64,000 bases of DNA, from assembly GCF_051201015.1 (NCBI RefSeq), contig NZ_JBPEHI010000002.1; one strand, written 5' to 3'. This document shows positions 1 to 7,813 of this stretch, piece after piece. Each line of letters begins with the position of its first letter. Positions within the stretch are counted from its first letter, which is position 1. Below the pieces are notes generated by a model. It had not been told where the DNA came from. It ran no database searches and saw nothing but the letters and a program-made list of their open reading frames with translations. This stretch comes from Petrimonas sulfuriphila. GTDB lineage: Bacteria; Bacteroidota; Bacteroidia; Bacteroidales; Dysgonomonadaceae. The position numbers and the translations under genes are program-made.

Positions 1-1872
1 GATTTCTTTTTGTAACTGTTCCAATACAGACTTGAACCCGATTTTTCTACCAAATGCTGCGTTCATGGAGAAATTCACGTCACCGGATTCTTTCATCAGT
101 TTTGAGAACAAGTCCCATTTCGCAACGGTTTCGGTAATCTGTTTTTCTGCATCCTTTAGGGTTGTTTCAATACTTTCCTTGTCCAGCCCTGTTAATGCTT
201 TTGCAGCCTCTATTCTGGCCTCCTTGCTGCCAGTTTTTCTTATCCTTTCGAGTTCGGCACGAAGCGTGTCTGGATTGAAGTCCGGGAATATCGCACTTGC
301 CACAACCTTTGCCTTGTCTGCTCCGACTATTCTCGCCCATTCCCTATAAAGAGAATTGGCTTCCATTAATAGGGAAACACGTTCCTTAAGCGGGTCATTG
401 GATTTGGAAATTTCATCTTTTTCGTCTTCACCGCCGGGAAGCATATCTATTCCGGCTTTTTTTGCCATTTCATAGCCTTTATTGAGAGCCTCCCTGTATG
501 ATTTTCCAAGTTCAATGGCTTCTTCTTCGGCCTTTTTTGCTCTTTGTTCCCTTTTGCCGAGTACAAACTCATCGTCTGCACCGAAAATGGAAGCTATCTT
601 TCCGTCTTTCATCGCATTGATAAAAGCCTTTGGGCGAAAAGCAAATTCACTATATTGTCGCAACCACTCACCCGCCTTGTCCATCCACTTTACGTCAGTA
701 TTCTGTCTCTCTGCTGCGGCTTCGGATGCTTTCTTTTGCATTTCAGCAAGAAAAGAATTAGCCATAGCCATTTGAAACATGACGTTAAGGTATTCTTGTT
801 TTTTATCGAGCAATGTCTGGATTGCCGTATTTAAATCATCCGTTTCTCCAATATTCGCCCCTATCGACTTGTTATACTCGTCTATCGCATCTTTTGCGGT
901 GATGAATTTCCCGTCGACGTTCCCAAGTATTCCCTCCAGCTTGGCCACATCCTTTATGGCATTCCCGTACTCGCTATTCCCGTCCCTTAATGATTTTACG
1001 AAAGCATCATGGGCTTTTGTCGCCGATTTTGTCTTGAAAATCATGTCAACCAACTTTCCACCATATAGGGTTAATAGCGTTACTGCCGCAATAATAGCCG
1101 TCTGCCAGCTAAACAGGCTTGTTATAAGCTGCTTCCATACCGGAACAGCCTTTACATTCAGATTCATCCCGGCCGCCTGTTCCGCTCTTAGCTTGTTATA
1201 TTCATCCCTTGCTCTTTTTACCTCATCGGCAAACATAGGCAAGTTGTTTGAAATGGCACCGAAGAATATGTTCATCCCGTATGCCATTGACGGAAGCTCC
1301 CTCGCTAACTGCTGAAGCTGAAACTGTAATCCATTGAAGCCGGACTTGTAATTTCCGACGTTCCGCTGGTATCGCATGGATGCTTCTTCCGCTCCCTTTA
1401 GCTCTACCGTTGTCCTTTGTATTTTTTCGAGCAACCCCTGTCCGGCCGCAGCTTCCCGTTCGGCTTGACTCAATCGGTCGTACTCGTAAATAAGTTTTGA
1501 GAGCTGGGCTCGGTATGCCAATATGCTTCCCTCCGCCAAGTCTTGCTTCTTTGATGCGCTGACAAGGTTTTTACCCATGTCGTCAAGCTCTCTCTTTACT
1601 GCCGAAAACTCTTGTATTACGGGCGTGGCATCAGCCCCTTTGGAAAGACCCCTATACTGCTGTTCGAGCTCTTTTGTCCTTTGAATAAGCGTTTCGATAT
1701 AACCCAACTCTTCCTTGGTAGCCTTGTTGCGGGTCGAATTTCCTGTACTTTTTGCATTTACCTTTACTTCAATGTCTTTCAACCGCTCCAAAGCCCTTTT
1801 CTTTATTTCCTCCAATTGCTTCGGGTCGTCCTTGTACAAAATTTCAAAAAATAAGTTTCCGAGTGATGCCAT
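1..1872 (-). CDS. Tail tape measure protein, cut by the window edge
   Basis: The frame starts at ATG 1872 and stays open to base 1, giving at least 624 residues. The first 200 residues are Lys/Glu/Gln-rich and look like a long coiled coil. A hydrophobic stretch follows near residues 250-275, as in tape measure proteins, which set tail length and help DNA pass into the cell. It is the largest gene of the leftward tail operon and lies directly after the frameshifting chaperone gene, the standard order in siphovirus-like phages. The C-terminus is outside the window. Identification rests on size, composition and position, not on a specific motif. Confidence 0.85.
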   Translation of the reverse strand, partial: MASLGNLFFEILYKDDPKQLEEIKKRALERLKDIEVKVNAKSTGNSTRNKATKEELGYIETLIQRTKELEQQYRGLSKGADATPVIQEFSAVKRELDDMGKNLVSASKKQDLAEGSILAYRAQLSKLIYEYDRLSQAEREAAAGQGLLEKIQRTTVELKGAEEASMRYQRNVGNYKSGFNGLQFQLQQLARELPSMAYGMNIFFGAISNNLPMFADEVKRARDEYNKLRAEQAAGMNLNVKAVPVWKQLITSLFSWQTAIIAAVTLLTLYGGKLVDMIFKTKSATKAHDAFVKSLRDGNSEYGNAIKDVAKLEGILGNVDGKFITAKDAIDEYNKSIGANIGETDDLNTAIQTLLDKKQEYLNVMFQMAMANSFLAEMQKKASEAAAERQNTDVKWMDKAGEWLRQYSEFAFRPKAFINAMKDGKIASIFGADDEFVLGKREQRAKKAEEEAIELGKSYREALNKGYEMAKKAGIDMLPGGEDEKDEISKSNDPLKERVSLLMEANSLYREWARIVGADKAKVVASAIFPDFNPDTLRAELERIRKTGSKEARIEAAKALTGLDKESIETTLKDAEKQITETVAKWDLFSKLMKESGDVNFSMNAAFGRKIGFKSVLEQLQKEI

Positions 1873-1874
1873 AA

Positions 1875-2222
1875 TTATTTGTTGTTACGTTGTTTAAACT
1901 TTTCTATTGCCGAATTTATCTTGTCGGCAGACGGTGCTCCGAACTTCTTCTTGTCGGGTTTGATATACGACACGGGCTTGTCGTTCACAATCAAATCCAG
2001 TTGAGCATTGGTTAAAGTCCATGAATAATGGTACATCGGAACAGTCCAGAACAATATGGTTTTTGGCTGCATCATCCATCCGTGTTCCTTATAGTAGTCC
2101 CATGCTGCGCCGTACCTTGTCCTTGACGGATAGAATACACTTCTTTTTTCGTCATCGCCATCATCGTATCCGTCATACCTGTCGTCAATATGGTATTCAT
2201 GTAGTACGACTCCAGCGGAATT
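1875..2222 (-). CDS. -1 frameshift extension of the tail assembly chaperone (gpGT-like)
   Basis: This frame has a stop codon (TAA) immediately before the A10 run and is then open for 115 codons to a stop 3 nt before the tape measure ATG. Ribosomes slipping back one base on the A run would join it to the upstream chaperone frame, giving a product of about 220 residues. The end of this frame contains an in-frame ATG at 2075, but internal initiation there would give only 66 residues. Known gpG/gpGT pairs sit between the tail tube and tape measure genes, as here. Frameshifting is inferred from layout and slippery sequence. Confidence 0.75.
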   Translation of the reverse strand, partial: NSAGVVLHEYHIDDRYDGYDDGDDEKRSVFYPSRTRYGAAWDYYKEHGWMMQPKTILFWTVPMYHYSWTLTNAQLDLIVNDKPVSYIKPDKKKFGAPSADKINSAIEKFKQRNNK

Positions 2223-2536
2223 TTTTTTTTACCAATGGCGAGAACTTCCGTAAGGTCTGCCTCGGAATACTGCTTTACGTAATAAAACCATCGCCAAAGG
2301 ATTGGATAAAAGAATTTTATCTTTAAGAACCCGTTCAGAATGATACATGCGGCAGTCTGGTAGTTTACTTTCGCATCGTTACCCTCTTTCAGCATTATCC
2401 GGCTGATCTTCCTTACCGTTCCGGCATGAAGCCATTTTATCCTATATACCCTCTTTCTTATACTGGCGTAATCGGTCATGTTTTCCAATATCGAATTCAG
2501 TTCGTTCTGAGCCTTTATGTTTGGTTGTTCTATCAT
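2072..2536 (-). CDS. Tail assembly chaperone, zero-frame product (gpG-like)
   Basis: A 154-residue protein between the tail tube and tape measure genes. The part before the slippery run (residues 1-105) is mostly helical and would be shared with the frameshifted long form. The last about 49 residues are unique to the short form. Tail assembly chaperones bind the tape measure protein and recruit tube subunits; the short and long forms are needed in a fixed ratio. No sequence motif identifies the family, so the call depends on gene order and on the frameshift site. Confidence 0.7.
   Translation of the reverse strand: MIEQPNIKAQNELNSILENMTDYASIRKRVYRIKWLHAGTVRKISRIMLKEGNDAKVNYQTAACIILNGFLKIKFFYPILWRWFYYVKQYSEADLTEVLAIGKKKIPLESYYMNTILTTGMTDTMMAMTKKEVYSIRQGQGTAQHGTTIRNTDG
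2221..2230 (-). promoter_or_regulatory. A10 slippery site for -1 programmed frameshift
   Basis: On the coding strand GGT is followed by ten A residues and then TTCC. Zero frame reads Lys-Lys-Lys-Ile; -1 slippage gives Lys-Lys-Lys-Asn and enters the frame ending just before the tape measure gene. The -1 frame has a stop directly upstream of the A run, so the downstream frame appears built to be entered here. A homopolymer sequencing error is the main alternative. Confidence 0.75.
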
Positions 2537-2601
2537 ATCGAGTTATTAAAAAAGGGCGATGGACTATTCCACCACCCTTAAACAGAATCATGAAAACAGA
2601 A

Positions 2602-3180
2602 TTAAGTAGTCGGAGGAGTAGCAGCATCGATAAACACAATGTCCGCTCCGTCGGTGTCAGGTTTGGGTTGAATCTGTACGTTGAAGTATCCGGGAGTTCC
2701 GGATGGTTGCACGTAATTGGCGTACATTTCAACGTTGGGGAGCCCAAATAGCTTGGTTCCATCTTCCGAAGCCATCAACAGGCTACCTGTAACCTTTTTT
2801 GTTTCGGTAGAGTATCCCTGACCGGAAAAAGCCAGTCCGCCAAGAGTGGGACTTGCAGCTGTCGCCGTAAAGGCCGTTCCTTTCTTGTTAAGAAACATAT
2901 CGGAAATTGAGCCAGCAATAGAGGCTACCTGCATGGAGATGTCGGAATCACCCGCGGTTACATATCCAGCCCATTTTTGTCCTGTGGTCAGCTTGACACT
3001 TGAAATGCTTACCGCACCACTGTCATAATTGAAGCTGTCTTCCAAGATGGGAAGTTCAACGTCGAGAGTTGCGAGTGTGGCATAATCCGGATTCACGGTA
3101 GAAGAGTAGAACACCCTTTTTACCTTGTCTATCATCTCCTGCAATTCGGAGAGTTTTTTTGTAATTGTAATTTCAGCCAT
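2602..3180 (-). CDS. Major tail tube protein
   Basis: A 192-residue protein rich in Ser, Thr, Gly and beta-prone segments, with few cysteines, of the usual size for a phage tail tube subunit. It lies between the tail terminator-like gene and the chaperone pair, the normal place for the tube protein. The start ATG at 3180 is 4 nt from the stop of the upstream gene. The Pro-rich C-terminus ends in PPTT. No catalytic motif is expected. The call is by synteny and composition. Confidence 0.75.
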   Translation of the reverse strand: MAEITITKKLSELQEMIDKVKRVFYSSTVNPDYATLATLDVELPILEDSFNYDSGAVSISSVKLTTGQKWAGYVTAGDSDISMQVASIAGSISDMFLNKKGTAFTATAASPTLGGLAFSGQGYSTETKKVTGSLLMASEDGTKLFGLPNVEMYANYVQPSGTPGYFNVQIQPKPDTDGADIVFIDAATPPTT

Positions 3181-3184
3181 AATG

Positions 3185-3565
3185 TTATTTTGTTAGAATG
3201 TTTGCGTAAATCATTAAAAAATGGTATCCCTTGTCATCACTTCCACCAGCAGCCAGCCGAGGGGAAATGGCGGTAAATTTGTCCGTTACGATAGGAAATA
3301 GAGCAATGACAGACTTGTAAAGCGCATCCAGTCCGTTCACATCTTCGATATTGCCTGCGAAGTCTTTCTTAAACAGGTCTACCCTCAATGTTGCGTCCTG
3401 ATAGGCATTCAAGTCACGCATCGTGCCTGGAAGATCGACAACAATGAAGCTCGTTACTTCCGTCGGTGTCGCTGTCGGTCTGTTTGGCATATACACCTTG
3501 CTTATACCCGATAGGGTCGTGTACAACGATTGAAGAATGTCTCTGCGTGGAAATGCTTTTGCCAT
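3185..3565 (-). CDS. Tail terminator / tail completion protein
   Basis: A 126-residue alpha/beta protein between the HK97 gp10-like neck gene and the tube gene, matching the size and place of tail terminator proteins that cap the tube and join it to the head. Its start at 3565 shares a base with the stop of the upstream gene, indicating translational coupling. No motif confirms the assignment. Confidence 0.6.
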   Translation of the reverse strand: MAKAFPRRDILQSLYTTLSGISKVYMPNRPTATPTEVTSFIVVDLPGTMRDLNAYQDATLRVDLFKKDFAGNIEDVNGLDALYKSVIALFPIVTDKFTAISPRLAAGGSDDKGYHFLMIYANILTK

Positions 3566-4086
3566 CAGTTCATCGGTTTAAAGTTCTTTTCAAGTATTGT
3601 GGAGGCGTTTTTGAAAGTGTCGGTAAGGACGTTTCCTTTCATCACCGTTTCTATGTAGGTTGAATATTCAGTACCCGAACACATAACCAGCTCCATCCCT
3701 TTTACCTTGGAGCTGTAGGCACCCAGAAACCTTTTTGAATAATCTTCCCCGTATCCTCCATCAGTATCGGTTATTCCGGTAAATTCCCTTGTTCTTCCTC
3801 CCCAGTCCGGCGACAATATCGTTTTTTCGCCCTTTTTAAGCTTTACTCTTACTGGCGGTTTTATCCCATCATTAGAGTAGTAGTAAACGAAGTCCCCATC
3901 GAGGTACAACCCTATCGCATAACTGGTAATGGTGTTGCCGGTAAATGCACCTATCGGGGATTTATAGCTCTGTACGGCATGATCGACGAGCTTGTCACAG
4001 GCATCTTCAAGGCACTTTCTCACGTGCCCCAAAGCAATCTCCCGTGCCTTTTTCAATCCGTCTGTCAACGTTTTTTCGTTTGTCAT
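3565..4086 (-). CDS. Neck / head-tail joining protein (HK97 gp10-like)
   Basis: A 173-residue protein with a charged helical N-terminus (about residues 5-45) followed by a beta-rich domain that includes two Gly-rich turns near residues 105-125. The size and place after the head-closure gene fit the HK97 gp10-like neck proteins. Its start overlaps the previous stop by 4 nt (ATGA type). The call is from order and fold-like features only. Confidence 0.6.
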   Translation of the reverse strand: MTNEKTLTDGLKKAREIALGHVRKCLEDACDKLVDHAVQSYKSPIGAFTGNTITSYAIGLYLDGDFVYYYSNDGIKPPVRVKLKKGEKTILSPDWGGRTREFTGITDTDGGYGEDYSKRFLGAYSSKVKGMELVMCSGTEYSTYIETVMKGNVLTDTFKNASTILEKNFKPMN

Positions 4087-4382
4087 TGCCCAGTAGCATT
4101 AAAGAATACCGTAGTACCCAGATTCCCGGCATTGATCTCCACCACAGAGCCGTTAAACTCTCCCGTGAAGTCCGTAACAGTCAAAAGATCGCCAACCCTT
4201 ACAGGTAGCGTTCCAGGTATCGATAATCCGTATTTTGAAATGATAACCTCGTTGAATTTTGACGTGTTGGTGTACTTCCTGCACTCTCCCTCGTAAACGA
4301 CAACCTCCGTCCCAGGATTAAACGGGGTCGGTTCGGTCATGCGATAAATCTTACAAGTATGTGGAAAGCGTGGATTTACCAT
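4083..4382 (-). CDS. Head closure protein
   Basis: A compact 99-residue beta-rich protein with an N-terminal FPHTCKIYR segment, typical in size and order for phage head closure (Hc1, SPP1 gp16-like) proteins that seal the connector after packaging. It overlaps both neighbours by a few bases and belongs to the head-tail operon. Confidence 0.6.
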   Translation of the reverse strand: MVNPRFPHTCKIYRMTEPTPFNPGTEVVVYEGECRKYTNTSKFNEVIISKYGLSIPGTLPVRVGDLLTVTDFTGEFNGSVVEINAGNLGTTVFFNATGQ

Positions 4383-4765
4383 ATCTTCATCCCAAAGGGT
4401 CTCATTTTTATACTGGATTTGGAAGTGTTCTCGCCATACTTCTTATATATCCCGTTGGCTAATTGAATCAGCCTGTTAACGTCGGAAGAATTCTTCTGCA
4501 TGCCTCCCTCCCTGTGTTTCCATCCAGCATCGGCATCCTCCACCGTGGCGGAAGTGCTCGGAATCGAAGCGCAATACACATACAGGTCGGCAAGACAGAG
4601 TTCTTTTTCCTTGGTTGTAAGGGTCGATGCGATAGAGCCGGACTCCACGCCCCTGTTTAACAGGATTGACAATAGAGCCTCATCGGATATAATATACCCG
4701 ACACTGCCCCGAAGAAATGCTTCAACGGGGAGTGTCTGGGCGGTATATTGAGAAGTGGCAGCCAT
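4376..4765 (-). CDS. Head-tail adaptor protein (HK97 gp6/SPP1 gp15-like)
   Basis: A 129-residue mainly helical protein directly downstream of the major capsid gene. Helical connector adaptors that bind the portal ring usually lie here. Its start shares a base with the stop of the capsid gene. The C-terminal tail is basic. Function is inferred from position and predicted helicity. Confidence 0.6.
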   Translation of the reverse strand: MAATSQYTAQTLPVEAFLRGSVGYIISDEALLSILLNRGVESGSIASTLTTKEKELCLADLYVYCASIPSTSATVEDADAGWKHREGGMQKNSSDVNRLIQLANGIYKKYGENTSKSSIKMRPFGMKIW

Positions 4766-5940
4766 TAGTCGACATGTAAGTAATAGAACCAGCGTGTCTT
4801 GTTTGGCACGATAAGTCCGGTAACTTCTGACTTGACAACCGATGTCATGGTCTCATCGTTAAAAATCTGACGAATCAGAGTTCTTCCACCGTCATAAAGA
4901 GCTGCACGGGAAGCAGAAGATTGCAAGTAGATCGGGCGACCGAACTGTGCATCTCCAAGGTCTCCATCAGGCACATACACCAATACACCATCGTTAAACG
5001 AAGTGATATATTCGGCTTTTCCTTTCTTGTCAACTGCTGATAATGCATCAACAATCACAATGGGCGCACCCACACGCTTTTCAATGTAAGCCTTGATTAC
5101 ATCATCCTCGATAGTGTTACCGTAGGCAAGTTGTGCCGTTGCATCGGTGATTTCGGGTCTGATTGCCTGTGCATACTGTTTGCGGAAATAAGGCAGGTCA
5201 ACGATAATATCCCATGTATTCTTGCTAACTTCCCAATGACCCTTCGGAGCATAGTCCTTGTTTTCGGCAGACTTCTTGACATCCTTCATCTTTTTGATGG
5301 GGTCAATAGAAGCCTGCTCGGTTACTACACCGGTAGAAGAATTTACAGCATACCATTTGTCTGTAAAGATGTTCTTAGAGGGAACACCAAAGTCAACGGT
5401 AAGAGCAACGCCTAATGGGTTATTGTTAGCGTTTACCACCAGCTTACCCTCGTTGGATATGATCTGGTTTCTCTGGTAGCGCATGGTATTGTAATTGCCT
5501 CCAAGCAGGTCGTCAAGTCCGTTAAACAGAAGTGTCATTGCCACTTCCTCCATTGCACCGTCAGCACCACCGATTCTATCGGCAAGCATCATCTGCTCAC
5601 GCATGATCTTTCTCGAAAGGGGTACTTCATGCTTGAAAGTGGGAAGACCACCCTGTTTCAAGGTGGCACCCTCGGTAGATTTAGTAGCACCGTCAGAATC
5701 AATGTCAACATAAGTAGCCATCGTATAAACTCTTACGGCGGCTTCTATCTGTTCGTAGGTCGGACTGATGGGAATATTAGGATTCAATGGGAATCCCATC
5801 TGTGAATAAATAGCGTCTGAATTGTACTTTTCAGCGAACATGTCCTGAATGTACAGGTTAAGAGCGTCAGCCCCACTGTAACCCAAAGAGGCAAGCCCCT
5901 TGCCAATTAAGTCGTAAAATTCCTTGTTTCTTTGTACCAT
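4765..5940 (-). CDS. Major capsid protein
   Basis: A 391-residue protein, the usual size for an HK97-fold capsid subunit. It has an N-terminal helical arm, an acidic and Gly-rich central region and a C-terminal beta segment. It lies between the decoration and adaptor genes in the head operon. There is no obvious protease-cleaved delta domain, which agrees with a separate scaffold-like gene upstream and no recognisable prohead protease in the window. The fold is inferred. Confidence 0.8.
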   Translation of the reverse strand: MVQRNKEFYDLIGKGLASLGYSGADALNLYIQDMFAEKYNSDAIYSQMGFPLNPNIPISPTYEQIEAAVRVYTMATYVDIDSDGATKSTEGATLKQGGLPTFKHEVPLSRKIMREQMMLADRIGGADGAMEEVAMTLLFNGLDDLLGGNYNTMRYQRNQIISNEGKLVVNANNNPLGVALTVDFGVPSKNIFTDKWYAVNSSTGVVTEQASIDPIKKMKDVKKSAENKDYAPKGHWEVSKNTWDIIVDLPYFRKQYAQAIRPEITDATAQLAYGNTIEDDVIKAYIEKRVGAPIVIVDALSAVDKKGKAEYITSFNDGVLVYVPDGDLGDAQFGRPIYLQSSASRAALYDGGRTLIRQIFNDETMTSVVKSEVTGLIVPNKTRWFYYLHVD

Positions 5941-5957
5941 AGTTATATCCTCCTTAA

Positions 5958-6662
5958 TTAGCTTTCACGAACAAATTCGATCATTGGTAACTGGCTCTCG
6001 ATAGCAGTAGGCAAACCTCCGCCTGCAACCCTATCGGCATAAATACGTCCAGCACGGACAACAGCGCAAGTAGCGTGAATGGTTCCCTCCGGCATATACA
6101 CGTCCTCGAAAATCAATCCGTTCACGTCGGTTAAGGCAGACCCGTCAGGATCAACTCCGGCTACGGTTACGGCGAAAGTGGCGGTAACACCTGTTGCTGC
6201 CGCTGCGAAAGCAGGAGCTGCTTTTGCTTCCTCGTCGTCGGCGGTAAATGTTACGACGGCGCCATCCGCTTCGGCAGTCCATCCAGTGTAAGTTCCAGCT
6301 GCAATTTTAGCAGCCACCTTTTCAGGTGTATCATCCGTGTCAAGCACTGCAACTGTTACAGCTACGGTTCCATCAAGCGTAACGGTAAGATTACCGGATG
6401 CGGTAGCCTTTGCTGTTACGGTAAGAGTATCAATTTCGGCTCTTCCGGCCTGTCCCTCTGCGGTGATTACGTTCACCTCTGCACCCGCACCGTTAAACTT
6501 TACCATCGTTCCGGCAGGAATCACAGTCCCCGCTGGATATTTGGTGTGGTCAATTTTGCCTCCACCCTGATAAAGCTCACGAACACGAGACCAAACAACC
6601 TTTCCTCCACCGATTTGGGTAGAGCTTTGGTTAATTGTGTTGAATGTTCCTTTTCTAAGCAT
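5958..6662 (-). CDS. Capsid decoration/stabilising protein with inserted beta-rich domain
   Basis: A 234-residue protein. Residues 1-70 and about 190-234 look like one domain (starting MLRKGTFN and ending in a segment on a short IEFVRES tail). Between them lies a Thr/Val/Ala-rich repeat-like beta segment (about residues 75-185) of the type often inserted into phage surface proteins. It is 17 nt upstream of the capsid gene. The terminal parts may bind the capsid and the insert may face the medium. This is inference from composition and order. Confidence 0.6.
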   Translation of the reverse strand: MLRKGTFNTINQSSTQIGGGKVVWSRVRELYQGGGKIDHTKYPAGTVIPAGTMVKFNGAGAEVNVITAEGQAGRAEIDTLTVTAKATASGNLTVTLDGTVAVTVAVLDTDDTPEKVAAKIAAGTYTGWTAEADGAVVTFTADDEEAKAAPAFAAAATGVTATFAVTVAGVDPDGSALTDVNGLIFEDVYMPEGTIHATCAVVRAGRIYADRVAGGGLPTAIESQLPMIEFVRES

Positions 6663-6682
6663 TTTGTTAAAAATTTAAGTTA

Positions 6683-7342
6683 TTACTCGGTTGGTTTTGG
6701 AAGCCTTCCGGCGGATTGCATCTTTTTCTTAAATTCATCCCGCTTTGCTTTTGCTTCCTCCGTACTTACTTGCTGCGCTCCGGTTCTCTGGCTTCCTCCG
6801 TATGGGGTTGCACCCTCTCCGGTATATTCCTTCAGCTTCTTTTCGTAGGTCTTTTTAACTTCGGAAAGCAGCTCTTCGCTTGTTGCTTCATCTTTCACGC
6901 TGATAGAGTCCACAACATCGTTCCAGATAGCCTTATTGGCAACCTTAAGTCCGTCGGCCTTGGCTTTTACGTCGCTGCGTAACGAATTGATAGCATTGGC
7001 TTTCTTTTCGTTCTGCAACGCCTGTTCGATAGCTTCAAGCCGTTTTGCCAACTCATCGTCTCCTTTCGGTGGGGTCTCCACGGATGGTGTCGGTGATGGC
7101 TTGTAGTTCTTTTTGAACTCTTCAATTTTTGCTTCCGCCTGTTGTTTTACAGTGGTGGCAGCGAAGTTTGACATGTTACCCTGAAATGATTTAAAGATGT
7201 CAACGGCAGCTTCGTAGAATTTGTCGTCTGGCTCTTGATCTTTGGGCAAGTGCTTGTCAATGTAGGACATCATAGTCCTGTCTGATACGTCGGTTTGTCC
7301 GACTTTCTCTTTAATTTGGGATAAGATTTGTTCTGAATCCAT
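6683..7342 (-). CDS. Scaffolding protein
   Basis: A 219-residue, highly charged, Lys/Glu-rich helical protein with a Pro-rich linker near residues 80-92 (PSPTPSVETPP) followed by coiled-coil sequence and a basic C-terminus. These are features of phage scaffolds, whose C-terminus contacts the capsid subunit. It is the first gene of the leftward head operon, 20 nt before the decoration gene. It may also supply a capsid-assembly chaperone role like GPO-family proteins, but no protease motif is visible. Confidence 0.7.
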   Translation of the reverse strand: MDSEQILSQIKEKVGQTDVSDRTMMSYIDKHLPKDQEPDDKFYEAAVDIFKSFQGNMSNFAATTVKQQAEAKIEEFKKNYKPSPTPSVETPPKGDDELAKRLEAIEQALQNEKKANAINSLRSDVKAKADGLKVANKAIWNDVVDSISVKDEATSEELLSEVKKTYEKKLKEYTGEGATPYGGSQRTGAQQVSTEEAKAKRDEFKKKMQSAGRLPKPTE

Positions 7343-7358
7343 TGTTAATTGTTTTAAA

Positions 7359-7399
7359 TAAAAAAAGGCCTGAAAGGTGTTGTTACACCGATCAGACCT
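7359..7399 (-). terminator. Intrinsic terminator ahead of the head operon
   Basis: On the minus strand an 8-bp stem (AGGTCTGA with TCAGGCCT) with an inner GGTGT/ACACC helix closes on AACA and is followed by seven T. It lies between the small zinc-ribbon gene and the scaffold gene, in the path of the leftward late transcript. Confidence 0.8.
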
Positions 7400-7413
7400 G
7401 AATTGTCTCTTAG

Positions 7414-7485
7414 TTGCGAAAGCAGGAATCGAACCTGCGCCTGTAGGTTACGTGCCTACCGGGTTGACCTCTTCTCTATCTCGCA
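7414..7485 (-). tRNA. tRNA-like element or degenerate tRNA, anticodon position CGT
   Basis: On the minus strand there is a 7-bp acceptor stem (TGCGAGA with TTTCGCA, one G-T pair), a 5-bp T stem with the canonical TTCGATT loop, and a 5-bp anticodon stem (GTAGG/CCTAC) with loop CACGTAA. Total length is 72 nt. Position 33 is A instead of the near-universal T, and the D stem does not pair, although an A14..GG..A21-like loop is present. It overlaps the end of the zinc-ribbon CDS, whose stop codon falls in the anticodon loop. It may be a tRNA relic, an unusual phage tRNA-Thr or a structural mimic. Confidence 0.5.
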
Positions 7486-7648
7486 TATTTTCCAGCTCCA
7501 CCGATACGTCTCCGCATCTCTGGCAGATATAAGTAATACTTACTTGCCCTAAAACAGCATTTACGCATCCCAATACCCTACCACAGCTTGGGCACTTTAT
7601 CGGGTCTTTGAACTTACCACTCCTGACGTTCCTAATCCTTTTCACCAT
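7448..7648 (-). CDS. Small zinc-ribbon protein (Com-like)
   Basis: A 66-residue basic protein with two CxxC pairs (CPSCG near residue 19 and CQRCG near residue 41), the layout of a single zinc ribbon. It resembles phage Mu Com, an RNA-binding translational activator, in size and cysteine spacing, but no mom-like target is visible. An ATG four codons upstream (7660) is also possible. It is the first gene after the leftward late promoter and overlaps the tRNA-like fold at its 3' end. Confidence 0.6.
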   Translation of the reverse strand: MVKRIRNVRSGKFKDPIKCPSCGRVLGCVNAVLGQVSITYICQRCGDVSVELENMRDREEVNPVGT

Positions 7649-7685
7649 AAATGCTAACAAATACGATTTATCCGTAGTTGTATTG

Positions 7686-7716
7686 CAAATATAACAATAA
7701 AATACATAAATACAAA
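7686..7716 (-). promoter_or_regulatory. Leftward late promoter
   Basis: Minus strand TTTG, 19-nt spacer, TATATTTG: a full match to the Bacteroidota -33/-7 consensus. It would start transcripts for the zinc-ribbon gene, the tRNA-like element and, past the terminator, the head-tail operon. Confidence 0.75.
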
Positions 7717-7736
7717 CAATTGTCTGATATTTTTTG

Positions 7737-7744
7737 TATATTTG
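7737..7744 (+). promoter_or_regulatory. Rightward late promoter, -7 element
   Basis: TATATTTG matches the -7 consensus, but no TTTG is found at the expected -33 position, so activation by another factor is possible. It faces the terminase gene and is back to back with the leftward promoter. Confidence 0.5.
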
Positions 7745-7760
7745 TAGTTAGGAGCAACTG

Positions 7761-7793
7761 GCTCGGATGGTGAAGACTGTCCGGGCTTTTTTT
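7761..7793 (+). terminator. Leader terminator before the terminase gene
   Basis: A 7-bp stem (GCTCGGA with TCCGGGC, one G-T pair), a 12-nt loop and seven T. It lies only about 10-40 nt after the expected transcription start and 20 nt before the terminase ATG, so it should stop or attenuate the rightward late transcript unless read through. Confidence 0.7.
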
Positions 7794-7813
7794 ATTTATG
7801 TTAAACCCAAAAA

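Noticed and set aside
2442..2762. 106-residue minus frame over the tail tube and chaperone genes
   Set aside because: It overlaps two well-supported genes in another frame.
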